Positions 1 through 10,667 of a stretch of DNA of 64,000 bases are shown here, one piece after another; the first letter of the stretch is position 1, and every line of letters starts with the position of its first letter. The position numbers were made by a program, and so were the translations under genes. The notes beneath the pieces are model-generated. The model searched no databases. It worked only from the letters and a program-made list of their open reading frames with translations, and had not been told where the DNA came from. Origin of the DNA: Steinernema hermaphroditum (taxonomy: Eukaryota > Nematoda > Chromadorea > Rhabditida > Steinernematidae); assembly GCA_030435675.1 (NCBI GenBank), contig CM059624.1, forward strand, positions 5,604,769-5,668,768, read 5' to 3'.

Positions 1-2810
1 TTTCTGAAATCAAAAAATCATCGAACTTGTCAGGATGTCTCTAGGTGGTCGTTGTGTTTTGATCTACAGTTCACTAGGATCGAGGAAACTGGTTCCAATT
101 TAAGTCGCGACTTATAGAGTCCTCCGTCTTCTACACCCGTTTTGGAACTGGAACGTTTCGAAATGGGTAACTCAAAAACCTGAACTTCTCCACAGGATGG
201 ATTGCGCTTATTAGGAACTTCTTGTGTCGTCTGATTGATTAGGGTGTGCTAGGCATTCGGTTACAGGACCAATAGGGTCCTCCAGGTACTCACTTCTCCT
301 GCTTTTAGTATTGCACGTCTTACTCAAGTTCTATTTCGTCACGTCTTCCGAATTATCTGCAGAAGTGTCATCTCAAAAAAACGCAATAAGAATGTCAAAC
401 ATCCGACGTACAACCGAAACCGGTTGTGATTTCCGTCCGAACATTTGATCTGCTTGCACCGACCCCACGATATCATGACGCTCATGACGCATTCGACAGT
501 TTCGTTTCGAGCCGCTCATTTTTTGCGTTCAATTCAAAATCGTCTACGGCTAAACTCTGACTCACTCACGGCTATTGAATGCGCACGTTGTACAAGTAGT
601 TCCTTGTATTAGTAATACTATAACAACGATATATCTTAAATGTGCCCTGGAAGGAAAAAAAAACAAAAGATGTGTGTAGGGATATCACCGGGTAGCCAAG
701 GTCTGTTCGGGTTGTGATTTGAGACCGTTTTAAACGAATTCGGTGAAAAGACTGTAACTGAAACGTTGTAATTTGAAGAACCGTTCTAAGCCAAACAAGG
801 TGATTGAGAGGGATGCAAAGGTCGAGTGTTCGTGGCGCCAAATTTAAGGCGAGAAGGAAAAGTTCAAGGTTGCCTTGTTTACAGCCAAATGAATCGAGTG
901 GAAATAACACCAAAGATGAACATAGAGAGAAGTTCGAGCAGGGATGTAAAGTCTGATGTAAGGGATAAAGATTCTATTCTGGTGACAGCCTACCATTTCT
1001 TTGGATCTTGCAAACGTTAATATAGAGTTCAGTGAAATGATGAATACTCCTCGAATATTTGTGAAATATCCCAAAAGCGATTCTCACAGATGACATACAA
1101 AACATCGCCTAAGGTGTTTGTTTACCCACGGCGATCACCATGTTTACAAAAATGACCCGAAGAAGACCCATTAATGTGAATCATTTACAATTTGTTTTCT
1201 CAATTTCGGCTATCTTACTCCTCGAAGATCTCCTAACATCGCCTCCGTCGCCCTTTACGTCATTCGGCGAACTAACCTGGAAAATCTCGATGCGCTCGTC
1301 GGTGGTCAAGTTGAAGAAACATCCGGTTCGTAGGTACGTCGACGACATCTCGCGTCCTAGCGCCGCTCTCAGGAGTGCACCAGCCCGCTGTAAACTCTCT
1401 GAAAACAAAGAAGAGAGTGGTACCGTAGCGGGATTCGCGCGGCGCCCCTCAAAACAACCCCTCTGGAGCGTGTGGGCGAGCCGATTTCGAAGTTAAACGA
1501 CCCAAGACCCGACAGTTCAATCGATAGAGAGGGGAAGACGAGGGCGATCGGAAAAACCGAAATGCTCCTTAGGGCGTGAAACTGGTTCTTCATCGCCTTC
1601 TCGCGCGACCTGACCCTTCGCCTTTCGCGTCAGATCACCGTCGCCGTCCCGTCCTTCTGCCCACTGCACTCGGTTCACCCTGATTACCCGATCAGCTAAG
1701 GGGAGGTCCCGAAGCGGAGGCGTTTGTCGAACTCGACGAGTCTTTGTTGGTCGAATCGGAAACCGCAGTAAACAACGTCACCAGGTTCTGCCTCTGCCGC
1801 TACAGTAGCCTAGTACCGTACTCCGAAGCACTGCCAACTGTCAAGCAGTACAGCTGAGAGTATAGATAACGGAAAGCCAATTAGAGGAGCAACGAAGAAA
1901 CAAACGACTTCTGCGCGTGATCGGCGCGCCGAATGAAAACAAGCTTTTCAGAGAATGACGCCGAACGACCTGTTGTGCACGCCTGCGGCGATTCCTTCGA
2001 CGTCGACACTTCTGTGCACAGCGGGGCGGAGGCAATTTCGTGTTCAACCGAAGATCGAACTCACACCATTACGCAACAGCTTCGGATTCGGGAACGACTG
2101 TGCGAAAACAGAAAGGGCACGTTTTGACGTGGAACGGCTGCAGAAAATGTTTTGGAGAGCAGCGAGGGGTCGCTTCATTCTCGACAATACCATGAGTCGC
2201 TTTTGCGACTGTAGGTCACTCAGGCACGCGCCACTTGATTTACGGGGAAGTGATCAGATCTGAAATTTAGTGTAAAAAGGAACAGTTCGAGTGGTGGCGA
2301 AAGATATGACTTCTGCGCTGAAAGGCCACTCAAGTACCGTACTACTGTAGCAATAGAAAAGGTTATCCTGTGATTTGCATGCGGGATCCCTGCGGATGAC
2401 ACAGAGCTTGATCAAATAGCCCGTGAACTTATAAAACCAAATGGTCTTGCTGCTTTGTACTTTGGATTTTAGAAAATGATCAAAAAATGGGTTACTGAGC
2501 GAACTTGCCGTTGTTTCAGTAAAAGAGTCGGATGAGTCACAATTTAGCACAAAGAGCACACATTTTTACAGTGCCTAGTGTCCGTCGAGAAAATTCTTTG
2601 GATTTCATTCCATTCAGTTCGCACAAGAAAGTCTTTTCTGTGAATCTGATTTCTACTGGTTAAAACTACCGTAAGATCGAAGGTGATAAACTGGCACACG
2701 TTCCTAGAACGTCGGTTCCTTGTGAGTGCGAATCAAGGGCAACATAAGGACAACCTAGATATAGGAACGTGAAAAATTTGATTGATCATCACAAAATTTT
2801 TTGTGTTCTT
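1..2810. other. Intergenic stretch, no supported gene
   Basis: Open frames here are short, overlap on both strands and show no recognisable domain. I found no pair of exons joined by good splice sites that extends a sensible protein. The 1.2-1.9 kb part is noticeably richer in G+C than its surroundings and could be a promoter or an unrecognised exon, but nothing in it identifies a product. Confidence 0.5.
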
Positions 2811-2819
2811 TTATAATAA

Positions 2820-3592
2820 AGAAGTAGCCCGTCTAGCGGACTTCACTAACACCCATTCGCTAACGTTTGATCTCCGTGTGTTACCTATCAACTTGACGAC
2901 TTTCGACCTGCGCTACCGTAACCACTCACTGCCGAATTCGGTCAGGCGGAACTGGGTTAACGAAAGAGGAACAGGGTGAGATAATTGAGAAAGTACACGT
3001 GAGATCAGAAAGTGCAAAATGTTACTGCACGTTCTTCACAACCAGTTTTAGGCTGACTTTGGGGTTATAATTGGTGTAAAGTGATGTGACGTCACATCGT
3101 TTTAGAGAACAAACAAACACTAACCATGTTCATATGTCAGAGATCATTTCCAAACGACCATAGAAACGCTGTTACATAAGTTATGTCGAAATGCATATCT
3201 GGCCAAGCAACCGATTCTTTCGAAGGTGATCGACTTCACAGCTAGGTGAGGCCACGTGACTGTTCAGTTCAGCTTTAGCTTCAGCGAGCATTGACTAAAA
3301 TTTTGCACTTTCTGATCTTACGTGTACTTCCTCAATTATCTCACGCTGTTCCTCTTTCGTTAACCCAGTTCCGCCTGACCGAATTCGTCAGTGAGTGATT
3401 ACGGTAGACCAGGTCGAAAGTCATCAAGTTGATAGATCACAAATTAGTGAAGTTCAGTAATTCGGTTGATTATAAAAGAACACAGGAGCGTGTGTCCTCC
3501 AGTCAGTGGCTACTGAAGCCAAAGCTAACTGAACAGTCACGGGTGGCCTCACCTAGCAGCGAAAACGATCATTTTCGAAAGATCCGACGTAC
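2820..3592. repeat. Nested fold-back (inverted) repeat
   Basis: Two pairs of inverted arms are visible. The segment about 2820-3030 is an imperfect reverse complement of about 3287-3460, sharing the blocks GTTAACGAAAGAGGAACAG and GATCAGAAAGTGCAAAAT in opposite orientation. Inside this, about 3218-3290 is an imperfect reverse complement of about 3510-3592, sharing GCTAGGTGAGGCCAC and GACTGTTCAGTT. The left outer arm carries a roughly 27-base insertion relative to the right arm. No transposase frame lies between the arms, so it resembles a non-autonomous fold-back element or MITE that has been rearranged. Confidence 0.75.
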
Positions 3593-4579
3593 GGTCACCA
3601 ATAAGACTAAAATTCTGACGGCCCCGACTGGAGGAAAGGGCCAGATTAAGGAAATCGAAGCCGGTGTTGTGCCAATAACGACACCTTCCGATGCTCGAGA
3701 CATGAAGCCATGAAGTAAAAGGTTAAACCTGCATACTTACTTGATTGATAGTTATATCTGTGTGCAACTTTGTGTAAACTTAAGATATTGCAAATACATT
3801 CAAATTGAAGTTAACTTTTGTGTTCTTTCTCTAAAATTCTGAAAAATGGATACCAAGATTTAGACTGTTCTCCCATGCCACAAATGCGGTCTTCGCAATC
3901 CGGTACTGTCCTGATATTTGTGGCATGAATTCCAATGGTAACTTATGCCACATTACTTTCCAGCGCTAAGATCTAAAAGTCAAATCTGCTTCTCTGTTGT
4001 CAAGTACCACAGTACCAAAGTAACCCTTCCAGAGTGACGTACTGTTTCGTCGCAATTCAGCGATATTGTTTTGTACTGAAAGCCGCATAACAATCGGTGC
4101 GATTTATTGATCAGTGACCACTCGGAAACTGCTACCGTATCTGGTCAATCAAGTCGTTTGCCATCTGGGTTACTGGAGATGAATCACTGGGGTGACAAGC
4201 CCTGTGGATGAACAGTGTAGGACGCATTTACAAGGATCAACATCATATTCAACAACAACATTTCTCATCAAAATGATCATGAATTGTCGGTATCTTCTAT
4301 GCTTTTCGTGGCTTTCTTTAGATCCAGAAGTCATTTCATTTGCACAGTACAAACATTGGAACACCCTGTACAAGGTGAATGGGTGAATGAGATGGATTTC
4401 TCAGCGTTTTTCACAAACTGTGATCATGATTTGCTAGATTCGAGGTTCAACTTGAGGGTCGTTAATGGAAAAACGAGCCTCTGCTTCTCGAGCATTGCCG
4501 AAAACTTTTACCCCTCTTTGAATTGTACACATAACGTTGTGTTGCAGTTTTATAACGCTACTTTCAAATCATTCAAAGC
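3593..4579. other. Intergenic stretch with a short inverted repeat
   Basis: No gene is recognised. A 12-base perfect inverted repeat (CATGCCACAAAT at 3874-3885 and its complement at 3916-3927) surrounds a 30-base loop. The stretch ends in the 3' flank of the minus-strand SPT5 gene. A TTTATT at about 4581 reads AATAAA on the minus strand and is a plausible poly(A) signal for it. Confidence 0.45.
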
Positions 4580-4689
4580 CTTTATTTAGCTGATCTACTC
4601 ATAATCAGTTCCCGAATTACTTGTAAAATAAATGTCACAAAATATAACAACCGCATTGTATCCTTCCCATCATCTCAACAACGAGCCTC

Positions 4690-7600
4690 TCAGTCCTCGG
4701 CCCTTTGGTTCACAGGGTAGGGGCTCGGCGCGGCGTAGTCGGAGTACATTCCGCCAGGGGTCATCGGGTTGAAGTCGTTGTCGACGCTCGAGGTGGAGAA
4801 TCCAGGAGTGTGCGGGTTCATCGAGCCTGCCGTCGACCCGTCCACTTCTTCATCGAATTCGTATTCGTAGTTGGAGTTGTGCGCCGGCGTGTTCGGCACT
4901 TGTGGGTCCCAATTGGAGCCCGAGTGCAGGGGTGTGCGTCCTCCATCGTAGGCGGGCGTTCGGCCACCGTCGTAGTGAGGCGTGCGGCCTCCGAAGTTGT
5001 CGTGCATGGGCGTCTGCGATCCGTACATCGGCGTTTGGGCCGTCGCGTACATGGGCGTCTTGGCGCCGGCGCGGCTGTCCTGGCGAGGAGTCTTGCCGAA
5101 CGACTCGTACATGTTGCTCTGGATACTCGTGTTGCCGCCTTCTCCGGCGATGCCGACGTGTGACCGATCGACGTTTATCGTCTACAGGGAGGGTGAGGGC
5201 TCTGTCTATGAACGTAGGCCTACCTTGCAGTTAGCGTGGAGCTCGACTCGAGCCATTTCCTCGGTGCAGTCCTTCACGATGCCGAAGTGTCCTTTGAAGG
5301 GTCCTTTCATGATTCGAATGCTCTTTCCGATAAGGGTGTTGTCTCTCCTGACAAATCGTCCACCTCCTCCTCCACCTCCACCTCCACGTCCTCCTCCGAA
5401 CCCACCACCTCCACCGCCTCCACGAGGGGCGCCGAATCCTCCAACTCGAGGAGTTTGAGATCCGTTTGTTCCTATATTCAAAGGTCAGGGCCTAACTCAA
5501 ATGATTTACTAACTTGGCGTTTGGTTTCCTCTAACCGATCGTCCACCGAGTGACTCGTTTACGCTGTGGGCGGGGGTCGCGTTTCCGTGGATCCGAGGAC
5601 TCTGGAAGGGGTTCGGACTGCTGAGGCCAGGCTTGAACCCTCCGAAGTCACGATTTTTGGCGTCGTTCTTGGAACCTCCAACAAGGACCAACTGCTTAGG
5701 GCGGCATACGATGATGCCTCCGTTTTCGGTGATCTTTTTGCAGTGGACGAAGATCGAGGACCGGTAGACGTAGCGGATTTCTCCTTGGCGCTCGTCGTCG
5801 TGCTCGTGTTTAGGGGCGAAAGGTCCGTCGATCACTTTGACCATGTCTTTAACTCGAATTGTGTTCTGTTCGCTGTCGAGGGCAACCGCGTTGCTGACAT
5901 CCTTCTTGGAGCGGATCGCTTGGGGTTTGATCTTTTGGATTTTGCCGTGCATGTCGAGCACCTCTACAGTCTCGCGTTCCATGCGAACGATAACTCCGAC
6001 GGTGCGCTGATCGAGTTGCACGAGATCCTGATACTGGAACTGACCCAAAGAGTCTACTCCGGAGGCGACGTCGGCACAAAGTTGCGCGTCCTTCTTGAGG
6101 ACGGGCACTTCCCCGGAGGAAATATCGGAGATCAGGATGACCGTATTGTGGTCCACTCTGATGATAAGACCCGTGTCTCCTTGGAATCTGCCTCCGATGA
6201 CTTTCACGTGATCTCCCGGTTTGAAGAACTTCTTCAACTCGTACGATGAGATGGTGAGTGGCTCCTTTAGGTCCTCGTGCGTGGGCAGCATAACCACTTG
6301 CTCTCCATCGACGCTCTGGACCACTCCCTGGAGGTTCATCAGTTCTCCTTCGATGACCTCGACGACGTCTCCAGGAACGAACACATTTGCCGACGTTCTG
6401 ATCTTCGTGTTTTCCACTAAAATAAACGACTGATTCTTTGATGTAAATGTGCACAAACATACAGTCTTTCTTGAAGTCGTCCGACGAGGACTGGAACTTC
6501 TCGAGTTCGGTGAGCGAAGGCTTCACACCGTCGGTCATGATGGCGTCCAGAGGGAACGTCTTTTCGAGAAATCCATTGCGATAGTGACCGCCTTCAAACA
6601 AATAGTAATCGCCGTCGCCATGGCTCACGTCTCCTCCGAGCTCCTTGATCTTGTCCATGTCGAAAAGCCGTGGCATCGGACGCCGCTTAAAGCGTTGGAA
6701 GGCAGGTTTCTTGTCTTCGGGATCGCGAAGAGCGCCCCGCTTCTTCGTGTAGTCAATACGTGGAACGAGCTTCAGATGCACTTTGTTTTGCGCAACATCC
6801 ACATACACGACTTGTGCGAGATCTTCCTTATAGAGCGTACGCTTCAGTCGGACGTAGCCACCGGCCTTCACGTGCGGAATGTCTTTGACGACTTTCAGCG
6901 TTTCGACCATCTCCTTGATGGCAACCATCTTGATATCGAACGGATTCAAAGCGGAGATCCCGTCGATGGCCTGCGCAACGTGGGTTTTCTTGAAGGCTTC
7001 GATGTAGATAATGCCCTTCAGACCTTCTTTGACGACGACTGATCTGATCTGGAGGGGTTCTTCGGTTCTCTGGTAGGTGATGAACTTGCGCATGATCTGC
7101 ATGGCCACCAGCCGCTCTTCTCCCATACGACACTTCACGATCCAGAGATTCGGATCCTTCGTCGACGGCATCAAGCTGTGCTGTGTGATTTCGTCGAATC
7201 CACTGACGTCGGCCATCGCCATGCCACCCACGTGGTCGTTGGAGTACTTTTCGCGAAGGTACTTCTCAACTTCGTGTTCGTTCATGCCTTCGAAGAGCTC
7301 TCTTCGCCGAGGATGTGCGTTTTTCTGCTCGTGATCTCGGATCGCCTTCTCGGCTTCTTCTCTCTCGTGGGGGTCGATTCCGAAATCTTCGGTATCGTCG
7401 GCAAATGCTTCGTCATCATCGTCGTCGTCAACGTCAACGTCGTCCAAAATGAAGTCCGATCCTTTCGGACGGTTGCGACGTTGGCGTTTCTTCTTGTGCT
7501 TGTGCTTCTTCTTCTTCTTGTTGTCCTCCTCTTCTTCTTCGTCCTCATCTTCGTCTTCTTCATCGTCTTCCTCTTCTTCTTCGTCCTCGTCTTCTTCATC

Positions 7601-7732
7601 CTCCGACTCTTCGTGTCGGCGCTTCTTAGCCTTCTTCACCGGTTGGTACTCTTCACCACTGTCGAGATCGCGGGAGTCGTCGAGCTCGTGGTCTGAGCCC
7701 TCCAAGCTGCTGACTTCGTCGCTGTCTGACAT
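4690..7732 (-). CDS. spt-5: Transcription elongation factor SPT5
   Basis: SPT5 is the large subunit of DSIF. With SPT4 it binds RNA polymerase II and controls pausing and processive elongation in the nucleus. Four exons on the minus strand (7732-6463, 6416-5514, 5471-5224, 5181-4690) are separated by introns of only 42-46 bp and give about 970 residues. The N terminus is a long Asp/Glu-rich stretch broken by Lys-rich blocks. An NGN domain lies at about residues 180-280, then several KOW modules (e.g. [32 protein letters not shown]). A Gly-rich linker and a KOW segment ([16 protein letters not shown]) precede a C-terminal repeat region rich in TPMYG and GGRTP units, the CTR that CDK9 phosphorylates in other species. 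The frame ends at [13 protein letters not shown]. The final KOW module found after the CTR in human SPT5 (about 1087 aa) is not visible. It could be missing or in an exon I could not find. Confidence 0.95.
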
Positions 7733-8547
7733 GGTTTAAGACTGAAAATGCAACTGGTTTTAGAATTAGCTGCGGCCGCGCAATTATATGTAACCTAGAG
7801 GACGAGGAATGCATCGCAATTGGGTTATTCTCAGTTTGCCGATTGGCGCCAATTTCGGCGTGAGAGCTTTTCCCAACTGTAAGGGCGCCGGGTACCATAA
7901 GGTTAAAGAAAGCAGCTGAGCGATCCATATCTGCACAAGGACCACGACGCGTTCGACCACTCAGCAGAAGTATGAACATGGAAAATGAGAAAAAAAACGC
8001 AGACTCGTCTCGAGGAGCAGAGTCGCCAAACTCGAGTTGTACTACTTTCGCACTTGTTTCCATGGATTGTACAACGAAAAAGCGCCCAGAATCACGATTC
8101 CGCAATCGATAAATCGTCGAAGGGGGCGGAAATTTGGGCAGAGCTTCACTTGAGGTCGCCAGAACGCAATAGAGCCAGAAATATAGCTGAGAAACAACTG
8201 CCTAGCGAGCAAACCTAAATCTACACACGGAATAGCGACACACCACCGCTCAGGAGAAGAACAAAGAGGCGAAATGACTTCCAGGATGCAGGAGAGGCGC
8301 TCGCAAAGGCTGACCACATCGAATCTCCAAACCCCTGGTTAAGAAAACAATTACTGTTGATGGCCGCGCGAGCAGTCATGACGATCGTGCCAGGACCGCC
8401 GTTCTCATCCACCTTTGCGAATCCTCGCGCCCTTTCAACAGTTTGACAGCGGAATGCATGTTCAAGTAACAAGTATGACATCACATTATTTCTTGAATCA
8501 CACAAAACAGTACATACTACATAAAATAGGCCGTCTCCTAAAATAGG
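7733..8547. other. Intergenic stretch upstream of SPT5
   Basis: This holds the presumed SPT5 promoter and 5' leader on the minus strand, and the 3' flank of the next minus-strand gene. No coding frame is supported and no TATA-like box stands out. Confidence 0.4.
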
Positions 8548-9209
8548 TTACACCGACTTCAAATCCGGAACGTCAACGGGGCGATCTTTTTGGGCTTCGG
8601 GAAGAGGTTTCGAACCCATCGCCACAGAGGTAGCAGAAGTCGCGGACACGACAGGTGTGGTACGAACGCTTGACACTGATGGAGAGATGCCTGAAGGGGG
8701 TATGTTGCTCGGAGCCGTCGTCTGTTGCTGTTCGCGTTTCTCCTTCTCGCTTTTTCCATTCTTATGCTTCCTTATAAGGTATCCGACGACTCCGCAACCA
8801 GAGCACAAGAAGCAGCAGCACACAAGAGCAATGCCAATGATAATGTACACCCAAATCGAACCTGAAACGACAAGGTATCAAAAACATCGCGAAGTAGCCG
8901 GTTACTCATGTTGATTTCTCGCTTGAACACATTGTGATCGTGGTCAAAGTAGTAGACCCAGATTCCAGAATACATCTTCGATCCATACGACGTCTTGTAG
9001 TAGCTGTCCAATTCAAAAATTGAGCGCTCCAGAAGCTCATTGCCTAAAGCGTTTGATTAATCCACAGACGAAAGACGAAACGTACTGTCAGAGTTTTCTG
9101 TTGCAGGAACGTCGTCATTTCTATACGGGGAAAAGACTGCAGGTTTCGACAAGGCAACGCCGGTCAAGAGGCTGAAAACCACGGCCAGAACGAACAGCGA
9201 CCGTTTCAT
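8548..9209 (-). CDS. Small type I membrane protein, family not recognised
   Basis: Three exons (9209-9086, 9043-8906, 8861-8548) with introns of 42 and 44 bp join cleanly into 191 residues. The N terminus is a typical signal peptide (MKRSLFVLAVVFSLLTGVAL). A short ectodomain of about 70 residues contains SYYKTSYGSKMYSGIWVYYF. One membrane span follows (IWVYIIIGIALVCCCFLC, continuing SGCGVVGYLI), then a Lys-rich stop-transfer (RKHKNGKSEKEKRE) and a Ser/Thr/Pro-rich cytoplasmic tail. The cysteine cluster in and beside the span could be palmitoylated. I do not recognise the family. The coherent topology and the splice fit make the model credible. Confidence 0.8.
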
Positions 9210-9497
9210 GGGTTACACAAAAAGAAAAGTGAGTGCGCAGAGCGGTTGCAAAAACGAGACAATGTATGGCTCAGACTCACAGACTCACTCAGTCGAATTT
9301 TGTTTATCACCAACAGGCATTCAATTATAAATTATGTCAGTCGCAATTGCACCACTTCATTTCGAGGGGCATCCGAACTGTGGCGATCGTAAGGTACAAC
9401 GCGAGAACGAACCGAACAGTCATTCCACTCAAAAATTTAGCGACACAAACCGCGATGACAATTCATTCCCGCGCTTTTAAATAGTACAATTCGCGAC

Positions 9498-9932
9498 TCA
9501 GAAGACCTTGCCAACATCTTGGAGCGGTTCGAGGTTGGAGCCCTCCTCGTATAGATCCTCCTCTGAACAGATACAGATCATACAGCACAAAAAAAGAGAA
9601 AAACTACCTTTCGTGAGATTAGCGCTGAGTGGCGGCATCGAAACCGGGACGCACATCGACGGAGCGACGTATTGGCTCCTTGTTTCCGCCACCTTCTTCA
9701 CTTCGGCCTTTTTCGATCCACTCGACGGTTCGCCGGCTTTCGCGTTGGTAAGAACCTTTGTTTTCGGTTTACCATCGGCCTGAAATGTCACGTATAAAGT
9801 AAGAATCGGAAAGGAAGAAGGGATCACTTGAGTAATAGAGTTCTTCGCACACCCCGGAAGGAAGAAGACGACGGACGCCGCGGAGAGGAGCATCTGGAGC
9901 GCGAGGCAGAGCACGACCGACACGTCGTCCAT
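9498..9932 (-). CDS. Small membrane-anchored or secreted protein, unknown
   Basis: Three exons (9932-9828, 9779-9608, 9562-9498) with introns of 48 and 45 bp give 113 residues. Residues 5-28 are hydrophobic (VVLCLALQMLLSAASVVFFL) and act as a signal peptide or anchor. The rest is polar, with a Lys/Ala/Ser-rich middle (KAEVKKVAETRSQYV) and an acidic end (KEEDLYEEGSNLEPLQDVG). Unspliced reading would add hydrophobic intron-encoded residues, so the splice model is preferred. There may be a further upstream exon, because a TTCCAG acceptor-like site sits just before the ATG. No function can be assigned. Confidence 0.6.
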   Translation of the reverse strand: MDDVSVVLCLALQMLLSAASVVFFLPGCAKNSITQVIPSSFPILTLYVTFQADGKPKTKVLTNAKAGEPSSGSKKAEVKKVAETRSQYVAPSMCVPVSMPPLSANLTKGSFSLFLCCMICICSEEDLYEEGSNLEPLQDVGKVF

Positions 9933-10667
9933 GTCAGCCTGGAAGTGAACGCGACAGGAGCCGATGTCGTCTACTCCACGATTGAGACAAAAGGCTCCAG
10001 AGGCATGTCTATGAGACTCAGGACATCAAGAAGCAGACAAGCCTTCTCCTTCCCCTTGTCTTTTCAGAAACATCTGACATTTCCTATTTGCCATCTGGCA
10101 AACAAAATCATCAGAACCATAGGAAGCAATCTTTGTTTTCCCGCCCTATGTACGGAAGACCCCAAAAGTGCCGTACTGGTAAACAATAAGTCAGCAATCA
10201 TAACTGCTTTTCCTTCCTAGCCAAACAGGTTTGGCCCCTTCAGCCAACCACACTCGATACCTTCTTCTATTAACTGCCTCAGCGACAAGGAAAGTATGTC
10301 GTTTACAGTCGACCGCGTCTCCTCGAAAATGTACGTTTGTGACGACCCGAATTCGGTACATCTCTTTTGATCGATTTGTTTATCTACTCCAACAGAAATC
10401 TTAAAGAGATGCTCAAATTCCTGTAAGTTCTCTTTTGCGAATTTTTGCACCTCTTCCGCCGCATGTGGTTGCGCACTTAACTAAAGGTGACCCAAATGTG
10501 CGCCCCAAAAGAGAGTCGAGGTCGCAACACTTCGTGCTCCGATCGATTCGGGCGACGAACGACGGAACGTTCCGGTGGCGCTGAGTTTCTTCTAATCTGA
10601 TCGCACCATTTTCCCACTGAACTTGTTCCCCTCCTTGTCATCTGCTCATTTTACCACTTTCAGCACA
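9933..10667. other. Intergenic stretch
   Basis: No gene is supported. A minus-strand open frame of 77 codons at 10217-10450 has ordinary amino-acid composition but no recognised domain and no convincing splice partners. The sequence just before 10668 (TTTTACCACTTTCAG) is a strong acceptor and could be the 3' splice or trans-splice site of the following gene. Confidence 0.4.

Noticed and set aside
1140..1496. 118-codon open frame in a G+C-rich stretch
   Set aside because: Overlapped by open frames on the other strand, no domain, no splice partners; looks like a composition effect.
7178..7739. Plus-strand frames rich in Ser, Phe, Leu and Val opposite the SPT5 N terminus
   Set aside because: Antisense of the Asp/Glu-rich SPT5 region, so pure shadow.
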